From Halichondria panicea (lineage: Eukaryota; Porifera; Demospongiae; Suberitida; Halichondriidae): a stretch of DNA of 64,000 nt. The notes beneath the pieces were generated by a model. It had not been told where the DNA came from and searched no databases. It was given only the letters and a program-made list of their open reading frames with translations. The DNA is taken from NCBI RefSeq assembly GCF_963675165.1, contig NC_087387.1, positions 1,911,501 through 1,975,500 on the forward strand, written 5' to 3'. A program made the position numbers and the translations under genes. Within the stretch, counting starts at the first letter, position 1. The number at the start of each line of letters is the position of its first letter. Below are positions 12,953 to 23,300 of the stretch, piece after piece.

Positions 12953-13125
12953 TGTAGATCTGCTGCTACTGTAGCTCTATCAACAAAAACTTAGGTTGAA
13001 AAGGTCATCCATGTGGTCTGGGGGTGTGTCTGGGATCGATCTTCTCTAAGCTGTACTGTGTAGTGTACTAGTGTATCTCGGTCTATCTAATACTCTAGCA
13101 TAATCTGCTGTGACCAGGAGCTGGA
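12953..13125. promoter_or_regulatory. Divergent promoter gap between the lactone oxidase and HIBCH-A
   Basis: Only 173 bp separate the two start codons on opposite strands, so both promoters and 5' UTRs must fit here or overlap the neighbours. No TATA box is evident. A bidirectional promoter is inferred from spacing alone. Confidence 0.5.
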
Positions 13126-15386
13126 ATGTCTGCATCTCTGATGAGGCTGCCACTTGCTGCTGGGAGATTTATGGCCAGGTATGTGCTATTAAAAGTATCA
13201 AACTTGTGGCGATTGATCGAATGATTGATAGTCAAACTTCATAATATGCAGACTTGAACGACTGACAGTACTAAAACAACACTTGACGACCACTCGAATG
13301 GCTTCCACAACAACACCTGAGGTACGTTATATTCGTTCCTCCCACGCCCCACCAGCACCCACTCCCTATACACACACACACAGGACGAGGTAGTGACAAG
13401 CAGTGACGGAAGTGGAGGAGTTAAATATATCCTCCTGAACAGACCGAAAGCACTCAATTCTCTAAACCTAAACATGACCAAAATCATCACCAGAGAAATG
13501 AGAGTAAGTATTTACGCGTAAAGATTGCAAAATAATTATTACCATTCAAACATTATTTTGCTATCTTATTACCATTCAATATGGTGATCAATGAAACCAG
13601 TTGTGTACATGTATTTAATGTCTGTGGTTACCCAGGAAATAGAGGCGGACCCATCCGTTCGTGTGGTGGTGATGGAGGGGGCGGGGGACAAGGCTTTCTG
13701 TGCTGGAGGAGACATTAGAGGTACTCTAAAGTGTGTAAATCTGGGCTGAAGTATCAACCAAGCTAGATCATGTTTTATCATGACGGGGATATTTTCACCT
13801 TAGCTCACTAGGGATTTTCCCACTAAAATACCAATTACAATACAATACAACGAGCTTGTACCAGTACAAGGCCAACCTCAAATAAATAGCGGCCATTTAA
13901 AAAGGCTATGGCTACAATGTATATTTACTTGCATGAACTCTTCTCTTTTTGTGAAGGGTTCTAGTTTTATTTCCTAATTATTATGCAGCTGTGACTGAGG
14001 CTGGTAAAGTGGGAGACAAGTTAGCGCAGGACTTCTTCAGATACGAGTACATTCTCAACCACCTCATTGGTGAGTCACCAGTTTATTAGCTCGACAACAT
14101 GTAGATTGTGCAGGTACGTTTGGAAAACCATTCATCGCTATTCAGGATGGGATCACAATGGGAGGAGTAAGTTACACACATAATTATATTAGCGTTCGAT
14201 CGTAGTACATTCAGCACATTTATTGTCTTAAAAGCTATTGTCTAAAATGTAGAGACGTGCATTAATAAATTGTATGAGGGTGTGTGTGGGGGGATTGTGA
14301 TTATTTACACCACCCCCTCCACACACTCACACCCATCACCGGCGTCCCCTTCACACACTCACAGGGTGTGGGTCTGTCGGTACATGGAGATTTCAGAGTA
14401 GCCACAGAGTACACACTGTTTGCCATGCCAGAGACTTTCATCGGACTGTTCCCAGATGTGGGTGGGTCCCACTTCTTGCCACGCCTCACAGGAAGCCTTG
14501 GAATGTACCTGGCACTAACTGGTATGTGATGGTGTGGACTGTGTAGCAGGCATATTGTAGCTAATGCCGTCAGTGACAACCTGACAAAGTCTTCTTGTAT
14601 TACATGCAGTGTATAATTAGAGACAAATGTGCCCTTTAAACACGTACATTTACATGTAGTATAATTATGTGTGATATCCTAGTACGTATTTTAATTATCA
14701 CCATGGATTCAGGTTACCGACTGAAAGCAAGAGACGTCACGTTGGCAGGTGTGGCAACTCACTTCATTCCAAGGGCACAGGTATGGAATATATTCCCATG
14801 CCACTCTTATGTATGTTAGATTCGCATTCCCATATTCAGATTCCCACACTGAAAGAGCACTTGTCTGAACTATGTTCTAGCAATGGAAAATTGCCATCCT
14901 CTAATCCGATGACGATCATCAAGCAGGAACTGGATTCCCTTCACCAGAAAGTAAGAGCGTCAATTTACATCCATTTTATTTCTTGGTGTACATGCACAAT
15001 TAGTATGCAGACCCAAGGAAACCTGAAGTTAGTGTGATGATAAATAGACGTGGTTATTAGATCGACCTACAGAATATAAGAATAATAAATTATTGTTCTT
15101 TAGTGTGACTGCATGTGGTGTTCTTAGGTCCATTTAGCACTGAATGTGTTTCTTGCAGTTTTCCACTGAACATGCTCAGTCTGAGCTCACCCTGGCCCCC
15201 CACATGGAGACCATCAACAGATGCTTTGACCAGCCGAGCGTGGAGGGGATAGTGGAGGCACTAGAGAACGAGAAGACTGAATGGGCCAAGCAACAACTCA
15301 AGGTGAGTTCAAAGGTCGAGGTTCGTATGTGCAGTACATACAGTTATATATGTTGACACGAATTACAGTGGAGCTATTAATTTCTT

Positions 15387-15428
<42 letters not shown>

Positions 15429-15870
15429 TGCTTCCGGCCTACCTCCATGTATCGTTGCTGTTGACAGACATTGAGTAAAATGGTGAGTCGAATAACAGCA
15501 GTCAAAGCCATTTTACCATTACGCTATTAAAAGTCAGCACAAAATCTCAATTTTCCAGTCCCCTACATCACTAAAGATTGCTCATCGACAGCTGACTTTG
15601 GGCGCTCAACTGTCCTTTGCTGAGTGCTTTAAAATGGAGTATCGTATGAGCCAGGGATGTATGGTACGTCATATGATAGTCACATGCTTAATGAAGTTAT
15701 GGTGACTGTACGTTCAGGCAGGGAAGGACTTCTACGAGGGTGTGAGAGCAGTGCTAGTGGACAGGGACAATAGCCCTCAGTGGACTCCAGCCATTTTGCA
15801 AGACGTGACTGATGAGTTCGTAGATCAATACTTTGCTAGATTACCAGAGGACAAAGAATTGCAACTCTAG
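13126..15870 (+). CDS. HIBCH: 3-hydroxyisobutyryl-CoA hydrolase, mitochondrial (copy A)
   Basis: Thirteen exons: 13126-13178, 13252-13321, 13384-13503, 13636-13720, 13989-14069, 14114-14166, 14365-14521, 14713-14780, 14840-14950, 15159-15302, 15468-15482, 15559-15663, 15718-15870. They total 1215 bases, or 404 aa, against 386 in human. The first ~40 residues are Arg/Ser/Thr-rich without acids, as expected for mitochondrial import. The crotonase fold shows AFCAGGD (oxyanion hole) and [11 protein letters not shown]. The catalytic [14 protein letters not shown] places Glu177 and Asp185 at the positions of human Glu169 and Asp177. The C-terminal SPTSLKI and the [13 protein letters not shown] block are typical of HIBCH rather than simple enoyl-CoA hydratases. 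It releases 3-hydroxyisobutyrate from its CoA thioester in valine breakdown. Copies B and C lie 30-38 kb downstream. Confidence 0.93.
15388..15426. repeat. (CA)n microsatellite in intron 10 of HIBCH-A
   Basis: About 19 CA units. The corresponding intron of copy C has a shorter CACA run near 53640, so the microsatellite seed predates the duplication. Confidence 0.9.
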
Positions 15871-16385
15871 CATCATTTTCGATGATTGCAAATAAGTTAT
15901 TGTGTGTATGATGATATAATTATATCTCTGTTGCTTTAGCAGAGTTTATTTCAGGTAGGGGCGGAGGGGAAATTTCATCCCCCCCCCTTGGATGAGCAAT
16001 AATGTTACCAATGTCCAAGTAGGTGATCGCAGGATAGCTCCGCAAGTCTAAGCTATAATGTATAATTACAATCAATTGTATTCATGTATATATATAGTAG
16101 CTATAGCTTCACGTCTGGTTGAGCTATCAGCTAGAGTTATAGTCCTGAGCTGCAGACCAGCCCCGTGCATTCCTCTTTTTAGGAAGTGAACAATACTTGA
16201 CGTCCTCCCCCCTGTAGCTGCACAAAATTTTGTTGCCATTAATTGCTTCATTGCATGGGGAAAAGCGAAGCAAGTCTCTATTCTTGTATACCTATATATA
16301 CTAGTAGCCTATAGTATACTCAGCAGTGCAATTTTTTCTTTTCTGTATGATTGCATGTAGTAAGTATCGTAATTTAATTAATGGA
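15871..16385. repeat. 3' flank shared with HIBCH pseudogene B (segmental duplication)
   Basis: The sequence after the stop codon stays closely similar to that after the pseudogene B stop (46976 onward), including AGCAGAGTTTATTTCAGGTA, a poly-C tract and GATCGCAGGATAGCT. Similarity resumes in B at about 47850-48135 after an insertion. Copy C has no such flank: it diverges immediately after its own stop. Confidence 0.8.
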
Positions 16386-16445
16386 ACGATAATTATGTCA
16401 AAGGTTCTCTCACTATATAGGCTCTCTAGCTAGACTAGCTCTCTC

Positions 16446-16516
16446 CTAGCCTCGATTCCAGGCCAATTAAAAATACGTATTTTAATGCGGCCAGCCGCCG
16501 CCTAGAATCGAGGCTT
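16446..16516. repeat. Hairpin MITE, CCTCGATTC-AGGCC family
   Basis: Terminal inverted repeat of the form AGCCTCGATTCCAGGCC / GCCTAGAATCGAGGCT with an AT-rich palindromic centre (TACGTA). One of about ten such elements in the window. Confidence 0.75.
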
Positions 16517-17630
16517 TAATTAATTGTTTATTGTTTTGAGTCATGATTATGTGTTAACATTTGCCAAGTACTGTACGTGGCCACTTCGCCTCAGAATTGT
16601 CTTCCAGTGAAATACTGGACATAGGGAAGTATATATAAGGGATATATTTAGGAGGAGCTCATCTGTCTTTTTATTGTATATTTTTAGCTCATAAGCCTTT
16701 TGAAGGAAACCTTGATTGAAGGCAGTAGCCTAAACTTCTTCATGCAGGACACCAGGCAGGACAATAAAAGAGCTTTACTGTAGCGCATAGGCTATGCGGT
16801 AAAGCTCAAGTGACGCATTGGAAATCGCCACATTGTGCATGACGCATAGGAAAAATTAGCGCATAGCGCGACCTTCAAGGTCACTGTATATACTTATACG
16901 GTTTTCATTGTTCAGTCAAAAGGTCATTTGCTGTTTTTTACATAGATATATACTTGTACCATGATGTGCTCTGACACTATAAGGAATATCCATTGAAACT
17001 CTCAGGATACTCCAAGGTACAAATCCCATGTACCCTGCTAGGGTGTACATTCATCGGTATACTCTAGGGTACATGGCTGTGGTCAGCCTGAAGCGCTCCC
17101 TCCATCCTTAAAAGGACCCTCTCTTTTAAAGAACACTACCGTGACAAAAAAATATGCGGTGTCTGAAGTTGTAAATGTGGTTTGTAAAGTGCAAGCATAC
17201 GCACACAAAACGTATACACAGTGCAATGCTTGTGCCCTCGGGGAATACATAGAACGGCCCCCCGGCCCTAAAATGCTAGCGATTTAGGGTGTTATAGGGG
17301 CCTAGGGGGGCCCTATAGATAGAAGTCAACAGTAATTAGGAGGTTGAGGAGAATCGGAATAATATTTAGTTGCAAACGTGTTTCTGGTCAGCTCACGCGT
17401 ACGTTTTGATAAGTTTCTGACCAGAAACACGTTTGTAACTATAACACTGGCCTTATAATTATAACTAGCCTATAATTTGTGCTGCTTGCATGGTCACTGA
17501 GGATAACAGTATAGCCACTATAGGGCAGCCATCAGTATAATTATGTCCAAAATACCAGCATGAAATAGCCATTGTGTACACAGCACATACATGCATTCAT
17601 GCTGAGCATAAGACCCCCGGGATTGGCTTA
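16517..17630. other. Gene-free spacer with small inverted repeats
   Basis: No supported gene. It contains a local inverted repeat at about 17372-17440 (AAACGTGTTTCTGGTCAG facing CTGACCAGAAACACGTTT) and short direct duplications of GCGCATAGG-type words near 16785-16865. The ORFs here are short and without domain content. Confidence 0.55.
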
Positions 17631-18577
17631 GTTCACTCGATGCCAGGAACGGAAGTTATTTAACACAACACACCCCGCGAATTCTTCACATAAGCTTCAG
17701 GGCACAACATTCATGAAAGAGTATAGTGAATGATGCTGAAAGCCTCCTAGAGCTGTACTCTACAGCTTTAGAAGGCTTTCAGCTAAATATACTACTATAT
17801 GAGTACATTGGTACCAGGACTCCAGTGAGCAAGCTATAGAAACCGGTGCAGGCGGATGAAGAAATCACCCATTGTTACCAAAATAACCTTCAATTGAAAT
17901 TATTATTGCAAATAATTTGTAGGTAACCATTCAGGACAACTAAATAATGTTCGATAGCATCCCATTATTGCTTCGAGCATTCGAAAGCAGCACTGCCATG
18001 TCAGTAGTTTGGTCAGCATGCATGCAGTACTTCATTTCAACACAAGATACACGCGTACACGCAAAGTGGGCTGTCCAGCACACATTCATGTATAATTATG
18101 AGTTGATACTTGCCATCATTTGCTGTTTCATGCAGCAACCATTAATTCACTCGGATCTAAAAAACCAAGGCAACAAAATTGAAGTATTCTTAACAGAGAA
18201 GTGGAGACAACAAAATGTAGTAACATACAATACTGTCGGAGACATGATAAGGCACTAAGATAGGTATATGTCGTCACTTTTCAAACATAATACTTGGTAC
18301 ATGCATTCTTTATACATTTTGTAGGCTAAGGAAAAATTACTGGAATAAAACGCTCCATCTAGTCTCATCCACAAAGCAGATTTGTTTCACTATACACGTT
18401 TAAATTAAATGTATGAACGTACATGCATGTAACGAATGCTCTGAAAGTAAAAGAAGATTGTGGTTTGTGTCAAACATGCGAAGACATGCAGTATTATACG
18501 CAAGAAACAAAGCTGTCAACATAATTATAGAAACTGTGTTTAAACAGTTAATACGCAACTTAATCATTGATACTCAC

Positions 18578-18968
18578 CGGTAGGCCTGTGCCAAATATTC
18601 AAATTTTTTTACCTATTATTCAAATTATTTATTCACATTTGATCAGCCTATTTCAACTTCATCACCCTATTATTAATTGATGTCACCTATTATTCACATA
18701 CATCGCAGCGAAATTAAAATATATAGCACCAAAAAATCAATTTCAGCAACGAAATAACAAACTTTAGCACAAAAATGTGGTCATTAATTGGACTAACATC
18801 ATAAAAATTAGGTTTACTGCCGTGTAAAATGTGGGCGTGTTCTGAGCTACTGCGCATGTGCAACTCAATGAATATCATTAAACTGTTTTCACAGTGCCAT
18901 TATTTAAATTGGAAAAAGACTGCCTATTATTCAAAAAATTATTCCGGAATATTTGGCACAGGCCTACA
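18578..18968. mobile_element. ~390-bp MITE nested at the centre of the long inverted repeat
   Basis: Terminal inverted repeat AGGCCTGTGCCAAATATTC / GAATATTTGGCACAGGCCT with subterminal CCTATTATTCAAA words. The interior is AT-rich and non-coding. TCACCGG occurs on both sides, which may reflect the host palindrome rather than a target duplication. Confidence 0.65.
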
Positions 18969-19714
18969 GTCACCGGCACCATGCAGGCATCTTGAACCAA
19001 GACAATCTTCTCAGAGTATTCGTTGTACCTCTTTCTCCTTTTTTCTCCCTGCATGTTTGTCATAAATACCTCATGCATTTACATGCAAGTACGTTCATAC
19101 ATTAAAGCGTGTATAGTGAAACAAAGAATTTACTGCTTTGTGCATGGCTGAGATTAGATGGACTCAGAAGTGTTTTCTTCCAGTAATTTCTCCTTAGCCT
19201 ACACATGTATAAGGAAATATAATAATTATTATGGTACCAATAATTATGTTTGAAAAGTGACGACATACCTGCCTTAGTGCCTTTATCCATGATAATCTCT
19301 CAAACATTATGTTACTACATTTTGTTGTCTCAACTTTCTTTCCCGTTAAGAGTGCTTGCTTTAGAGCTGATAACTTTGCTGCCTTTATTTCTTTTTTGTT
19401 TAGATCTGAGTGAATGGCTGCTGGGTTCAATGGAAACACCAAATGATGGGAAGTACCTTGGAGACGTGTTTGACTATAGATGTTGAAGTTTGTCCCAGTA
19501 CTGCTGACCAAACTTAGTCTATACTGCTTTTGAATGCTTAAAACAATAAATCAGTGGGATGCCATCGAATGAAGGATTCCAAAACACCGTTAACTATACA
19601 TGTTATTTTAACTTAGTGACTTTGGTAACAATGGGAGTCTGTTCATCGTCCATGCACCTGCACCTTGCTCACTGAAGTCCTGCATGGTACCAATGTACTC
19701 GTAGTACAGTAGAG

Positions 19715-19799
19715 CTTAGCCTCGATCCCAGGCCGAGTTTTCGCTTTCGCCTAACCGTTATAAAAGCGAAAACTCGGCCTGGGATCGAGGCTAAGTAGA
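19715..19799. repeat. Perfect-arm hairpin, CCTCGATCCCAGGCC family
   Basis: Arms read TAGCCTCGATCCCAGGCCGA and its complement and continue into GTTTTCGCTTT. The loop contains CCTAACCGTTATAAAAG. It is inserted within the right arm of the long inverted repeat. Confidence 0.85.
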
Positions 19800-19975
19800 G
19801 CTGTGCAGTTCTATCTAGGAGGCATTCAACATCATCCACTACTCCTCCATAATTATGTTGACCTATTCATTGTTGTGCCCAGTGCCCAGTTTGCCTTCCT
19901 ACTGCTGAAGAATTCGCGGGGGTGTGTTATTTAAATTTAACTTCCGTTCCTGGCATTGAGCAACAACTCTTTTTC

Positions 19976-20188
19976 CAGATTAGCCCTTGATTCAAGGCCT
20001 ATAATCGGCCTGGAATCGAGGCTAGCAGTAATGGTGCTAGTCTCGTCCCAGGCCGAGGTTTCGCTTTTATAACGGTTAGCTGGTTCACCTAACCGTTATA
20101 AAAGTCAAAACTCGGCCTGGGATCGAGGCTAGGCTTAGCCTCTACTCAAGGCCGCTTTAGAAGCGGACTTGAGTCGAGGCTAGGCTAG
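19976..20188. repeat. Cluster of three hairpins of the same family
   Basis: Three adjacent palindromes, about 19978-20026, 20032-20137 and 20140-20188. Each has CCTCGAT/TCAAGGCC-type or CCTCGATCCCAGGCC-type arms. The middle one shares the CTAACCGTTATAAAAG loop with the element at 19715. They sit just upstream of the ROCO gene first exon. Confidence 0.8.
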
Positions 20189-20370
20189 GCTATAATGTTG
20201 CATGCATGCACATTTTCCGTATACAAGTGCGCTTCCAGCTTATCAGCACCCGCGGTACTTTCAGTGTGGAAGTATTAAAGTCAGGGCTTAAACATTGTCA
20301 TTGTCTTTGGGTGTGGTAGGCTAGTAGCTTGTTTGAGTGAGGCTAAATACTTTGCTTTGTGCTGTCTTCC

Positions 20371-23300
20371 ATGGACACAGACACCAGTCAACAAGACTCT
20401 GAGCTAGAGTAAGAAAATTACATAATATGTGTTGTCACTGTATAGTATAATTACATATCAAGTAATTCTCTGTATGACTGACCCCCCCCCCCCCCCCCCC
20501 AACCATCTATTTTGCACAGTGCTCAAAAGAAGCTAGCCAAGGACTTATGGAAAGCTGTACACAATCGTAATGTCATCAAAGTGGTGTCCCTGTTGGAACA
20601 GGGGGCAGACCCGAACCACCAGCTCTACTGGAGTAAGGAGTGGTATACAGATCCTCCATTACACAAAGCTTGCTTGAGGGGCCACCTTGAGATTATGAAG
20701 ACACTGGTTACCCATGGAGCTCGCACTGATAAAGGTGATGGGACGGACAACATGACTCCACTTCACTATGCATGCATGGGAGGTTACAAAGAGATGGTGA
20801 AGTATTTGACTAAGGAGGTCGAATGTAGCACTGGTAAGTAGTCATTATATTTGCATGATTGTATAATTTTGTTCACAATATACTATATAAAATGGCCTCC
20901 TATATATATACCGTTTTTCTTTGATACCGTTGATTGAATAGACCCAGTCCTGTTAAATATTCCTTGTATAACTATTGTATTTGACTGTCTGTAATGTATA
21001 CATGTAGATGTGAGGGATTATGAGGGACAGTCACCACTGGACAGAGCTCTGGAACATCTGTATAATGATAACTGTGTGGATGTTGCCCTCTATCTGATGA
21101 GCCGTGGCTGTGGTTGTGATGAGGATAAGGCCAAGTTACTGTGTGGAGTATGTCGGAGTGGTAAGCTGGATGTGGTGAAGGAACTGGTTGAGCAACACCA
21201 AGTTGACCCCAAAAGTGAGTGTTGACTATGCAGGGTTCTGCCCACAGTGGTCAGTAGTGGTTGGCACCGACCACTGCAGTTCTATAAACGACCACCACTT
21301 ATACCTCTCTGCGACCACTATATAGATCTAGTAACTCTATACAGCTAAGCTAGCTAGCTAAAAGTCTGTTTGCGGAAGTTATGTGGTAAATTATGGCTTC
21401 ATTTATGCTTTATGTGGTGGACAAGTATGCCTGGGACTTCTAATGCTAACTTTTAGCTGGATAGAAGCGCTTTTTAACAAGGAATCCAATGGTATATATA
21501 TGAATTTCAGCAAAGTTATAACAACTTAATGAAGGTCACACTCTCACACAAATAGACTTTAGCTACAGTTGTAGCTGTTCTGAGCATGCCATTAGTCTGC
21601 AGTAGTACTGCATGGCTTACTCAGCAATATAACAAGTTAGTAAATAGGGCTCATGTAAAGTGTATCTAGAAAGTGAAAGCACTAAGAGAATGCAGTGATA
21701 TCATTGTAATGATATTATACAGTGTAATCACCGTAATGGGTGTAATCATATATTCTGAACTATTATTTTTAGACTATATATAGTGCTATACATCCAAAGA
21801 CTTAGAGATAGACAGTAGTCCTACTTCTAAGAGGAGATGCCAAGAAACTGATTCCAGTGCTAGTGCTAGTGCTAGTGATGATAATGCAGTTTAACTAAGA
21901 GTTATACTGCTGATGAGTTCGAGTCAAGCCACTCCACAGCAAGTGAGAGAGGAGGAAAGCAGGCCACACGATTTGCAAATGACTGGCTTTTGGGCTTCAA
22001 AAAAGAAGAGAAGACTAACAATCTAGACTAACAATCTATTTTTAGTGATTCAATGTTAACTGATTTTAGCATGTTTTAAATAATATCAGTACTAAAATGT
22101 TCTGGTGTAATTTGTCTCTAGAATTGCTGAAATTTAATGTAGCGTAAATAAACACTCACATTTTTCCCTATTATGGTCAAGCCACCACTCAACTCATCCT
22201 GGGCAGAACCTTGCTGTTTTTAAATGGCCTCTTTAATATAATGTGTTCACTAATGCTGCGGATCCCATTCAGTAAGCCAATTATAAAAACCGATCATTGC
22301 GATTTTTATATAGTCACTTGTGTGACATCAGCGAGAACACACAAGGTATATCTTTGGTACTTAATGTGTCAATGCAACAAAGTCCTGTTCAATTAAATAT
22401 AACTATTGCGTTTTACTGTCTGTAATGCAGGGGACATATAATATTATAGCTTTATTGTTTCCTATACTTGCCCAGAAACCCCCTTGCTTGCTCCAAAAAT
22501 TGGTGGAGCTAATCATGTGTGCATGCATGCGCATTGGAGACTATAGCTATATATACATGTATAATTATATTATACATTAAACATTTTTATGGCACTACTG
22601 CACCCTTTTTCCTTTCTAGCTATATACGCCCCTGTGTTATTACAGATGTGAAGGGTGATAAGGGACAGTCACCACTGGACATAGCTCTGGGACCTCTGTA
22701 TAGTAATGAACGGTGTGTGGATGTTGCCCTCTACCTGATGAGCCGCGGCTGTGGTGGTGATGATGACAAAGCCAAGTTAATGTGTGGAGCATGTCAGACA
22801 GGAAAGCTGGGTGTGGTGAAGGAACTAGTTGAACAACACAAAGTTGACCCCAAGAGTGAGTATAAAATCCCAATAAAAACATTTGCAACAGTTGCTGGGA
22901 TTGGCCGGGGGAAACACCAAAAGCGTGGAAACAAGAAATCCGCGAGAGCATAACTATAACGTTATTTACAATACTAACACGTATAGTTTTCGCGAAAGTT
23001 TGATTTTTTCGCTGTGCTTTTTTCAACGCTATTTGGTGGCAATCCTAGCAATTTTCCACATTGCTGGTAGGATTTTTGGGGGACAATTTTTCATGGACAT
23101 AATGTACATTTGTGCAAACTAGTGAAATGTTGAGTGTTTGAGTGTTGATAAATCTTGTGCTAGATACAGTATGAAGGGAAACGATAAATATTGTTTCTCC
23201 CTTGATATAGTGTTGAGCACAGGAACACATGTTACATGGTAGTGATTATGTGGTGGATTTTCAAGTCTGTAATTATGCCTCGGTGCGCATGCGCAAACGA

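Larger units (their letters stand above)
17631..19964. mobile_element. 2.3-kb long inverted-repeat (foldback) element
   Basis: The left arm (about 17631-18480) is complementary to the right arm (about 18985-19964). Outer ends pair over TGCCAGGAACGGAAG. Further pairing blocks include GCGAATTCTTC, CCATTGTTACCAAA, TTTTCAAACATAAT and the inner AACGAATGCTCTGA. The arms are diverged and gapped, and the right arm also carries a hairpin insertion at 19715-19799. The spacer holds a nested element (18578-18968). Arm ORFs of about 100 aa have no recognisable domain and are not called as genes. It could be an old foldback transposon or two head-to-head copies of one unit. Confidence 0.65.

Noticed and set aside
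17947-18258. 103-codon + strand ORF in the left arm of the long inverted repeat
   Set aside because: No domain, no splice context. The matching right-arm ORF (19194-19511, minus) is similarly featureless and frame is not kept between arms.
22519-22953. 144-codon ORF as a separate small gene
   Set aside because: It is ankyrin exon 4 of the ROCO gene with intron read-through at both ends.
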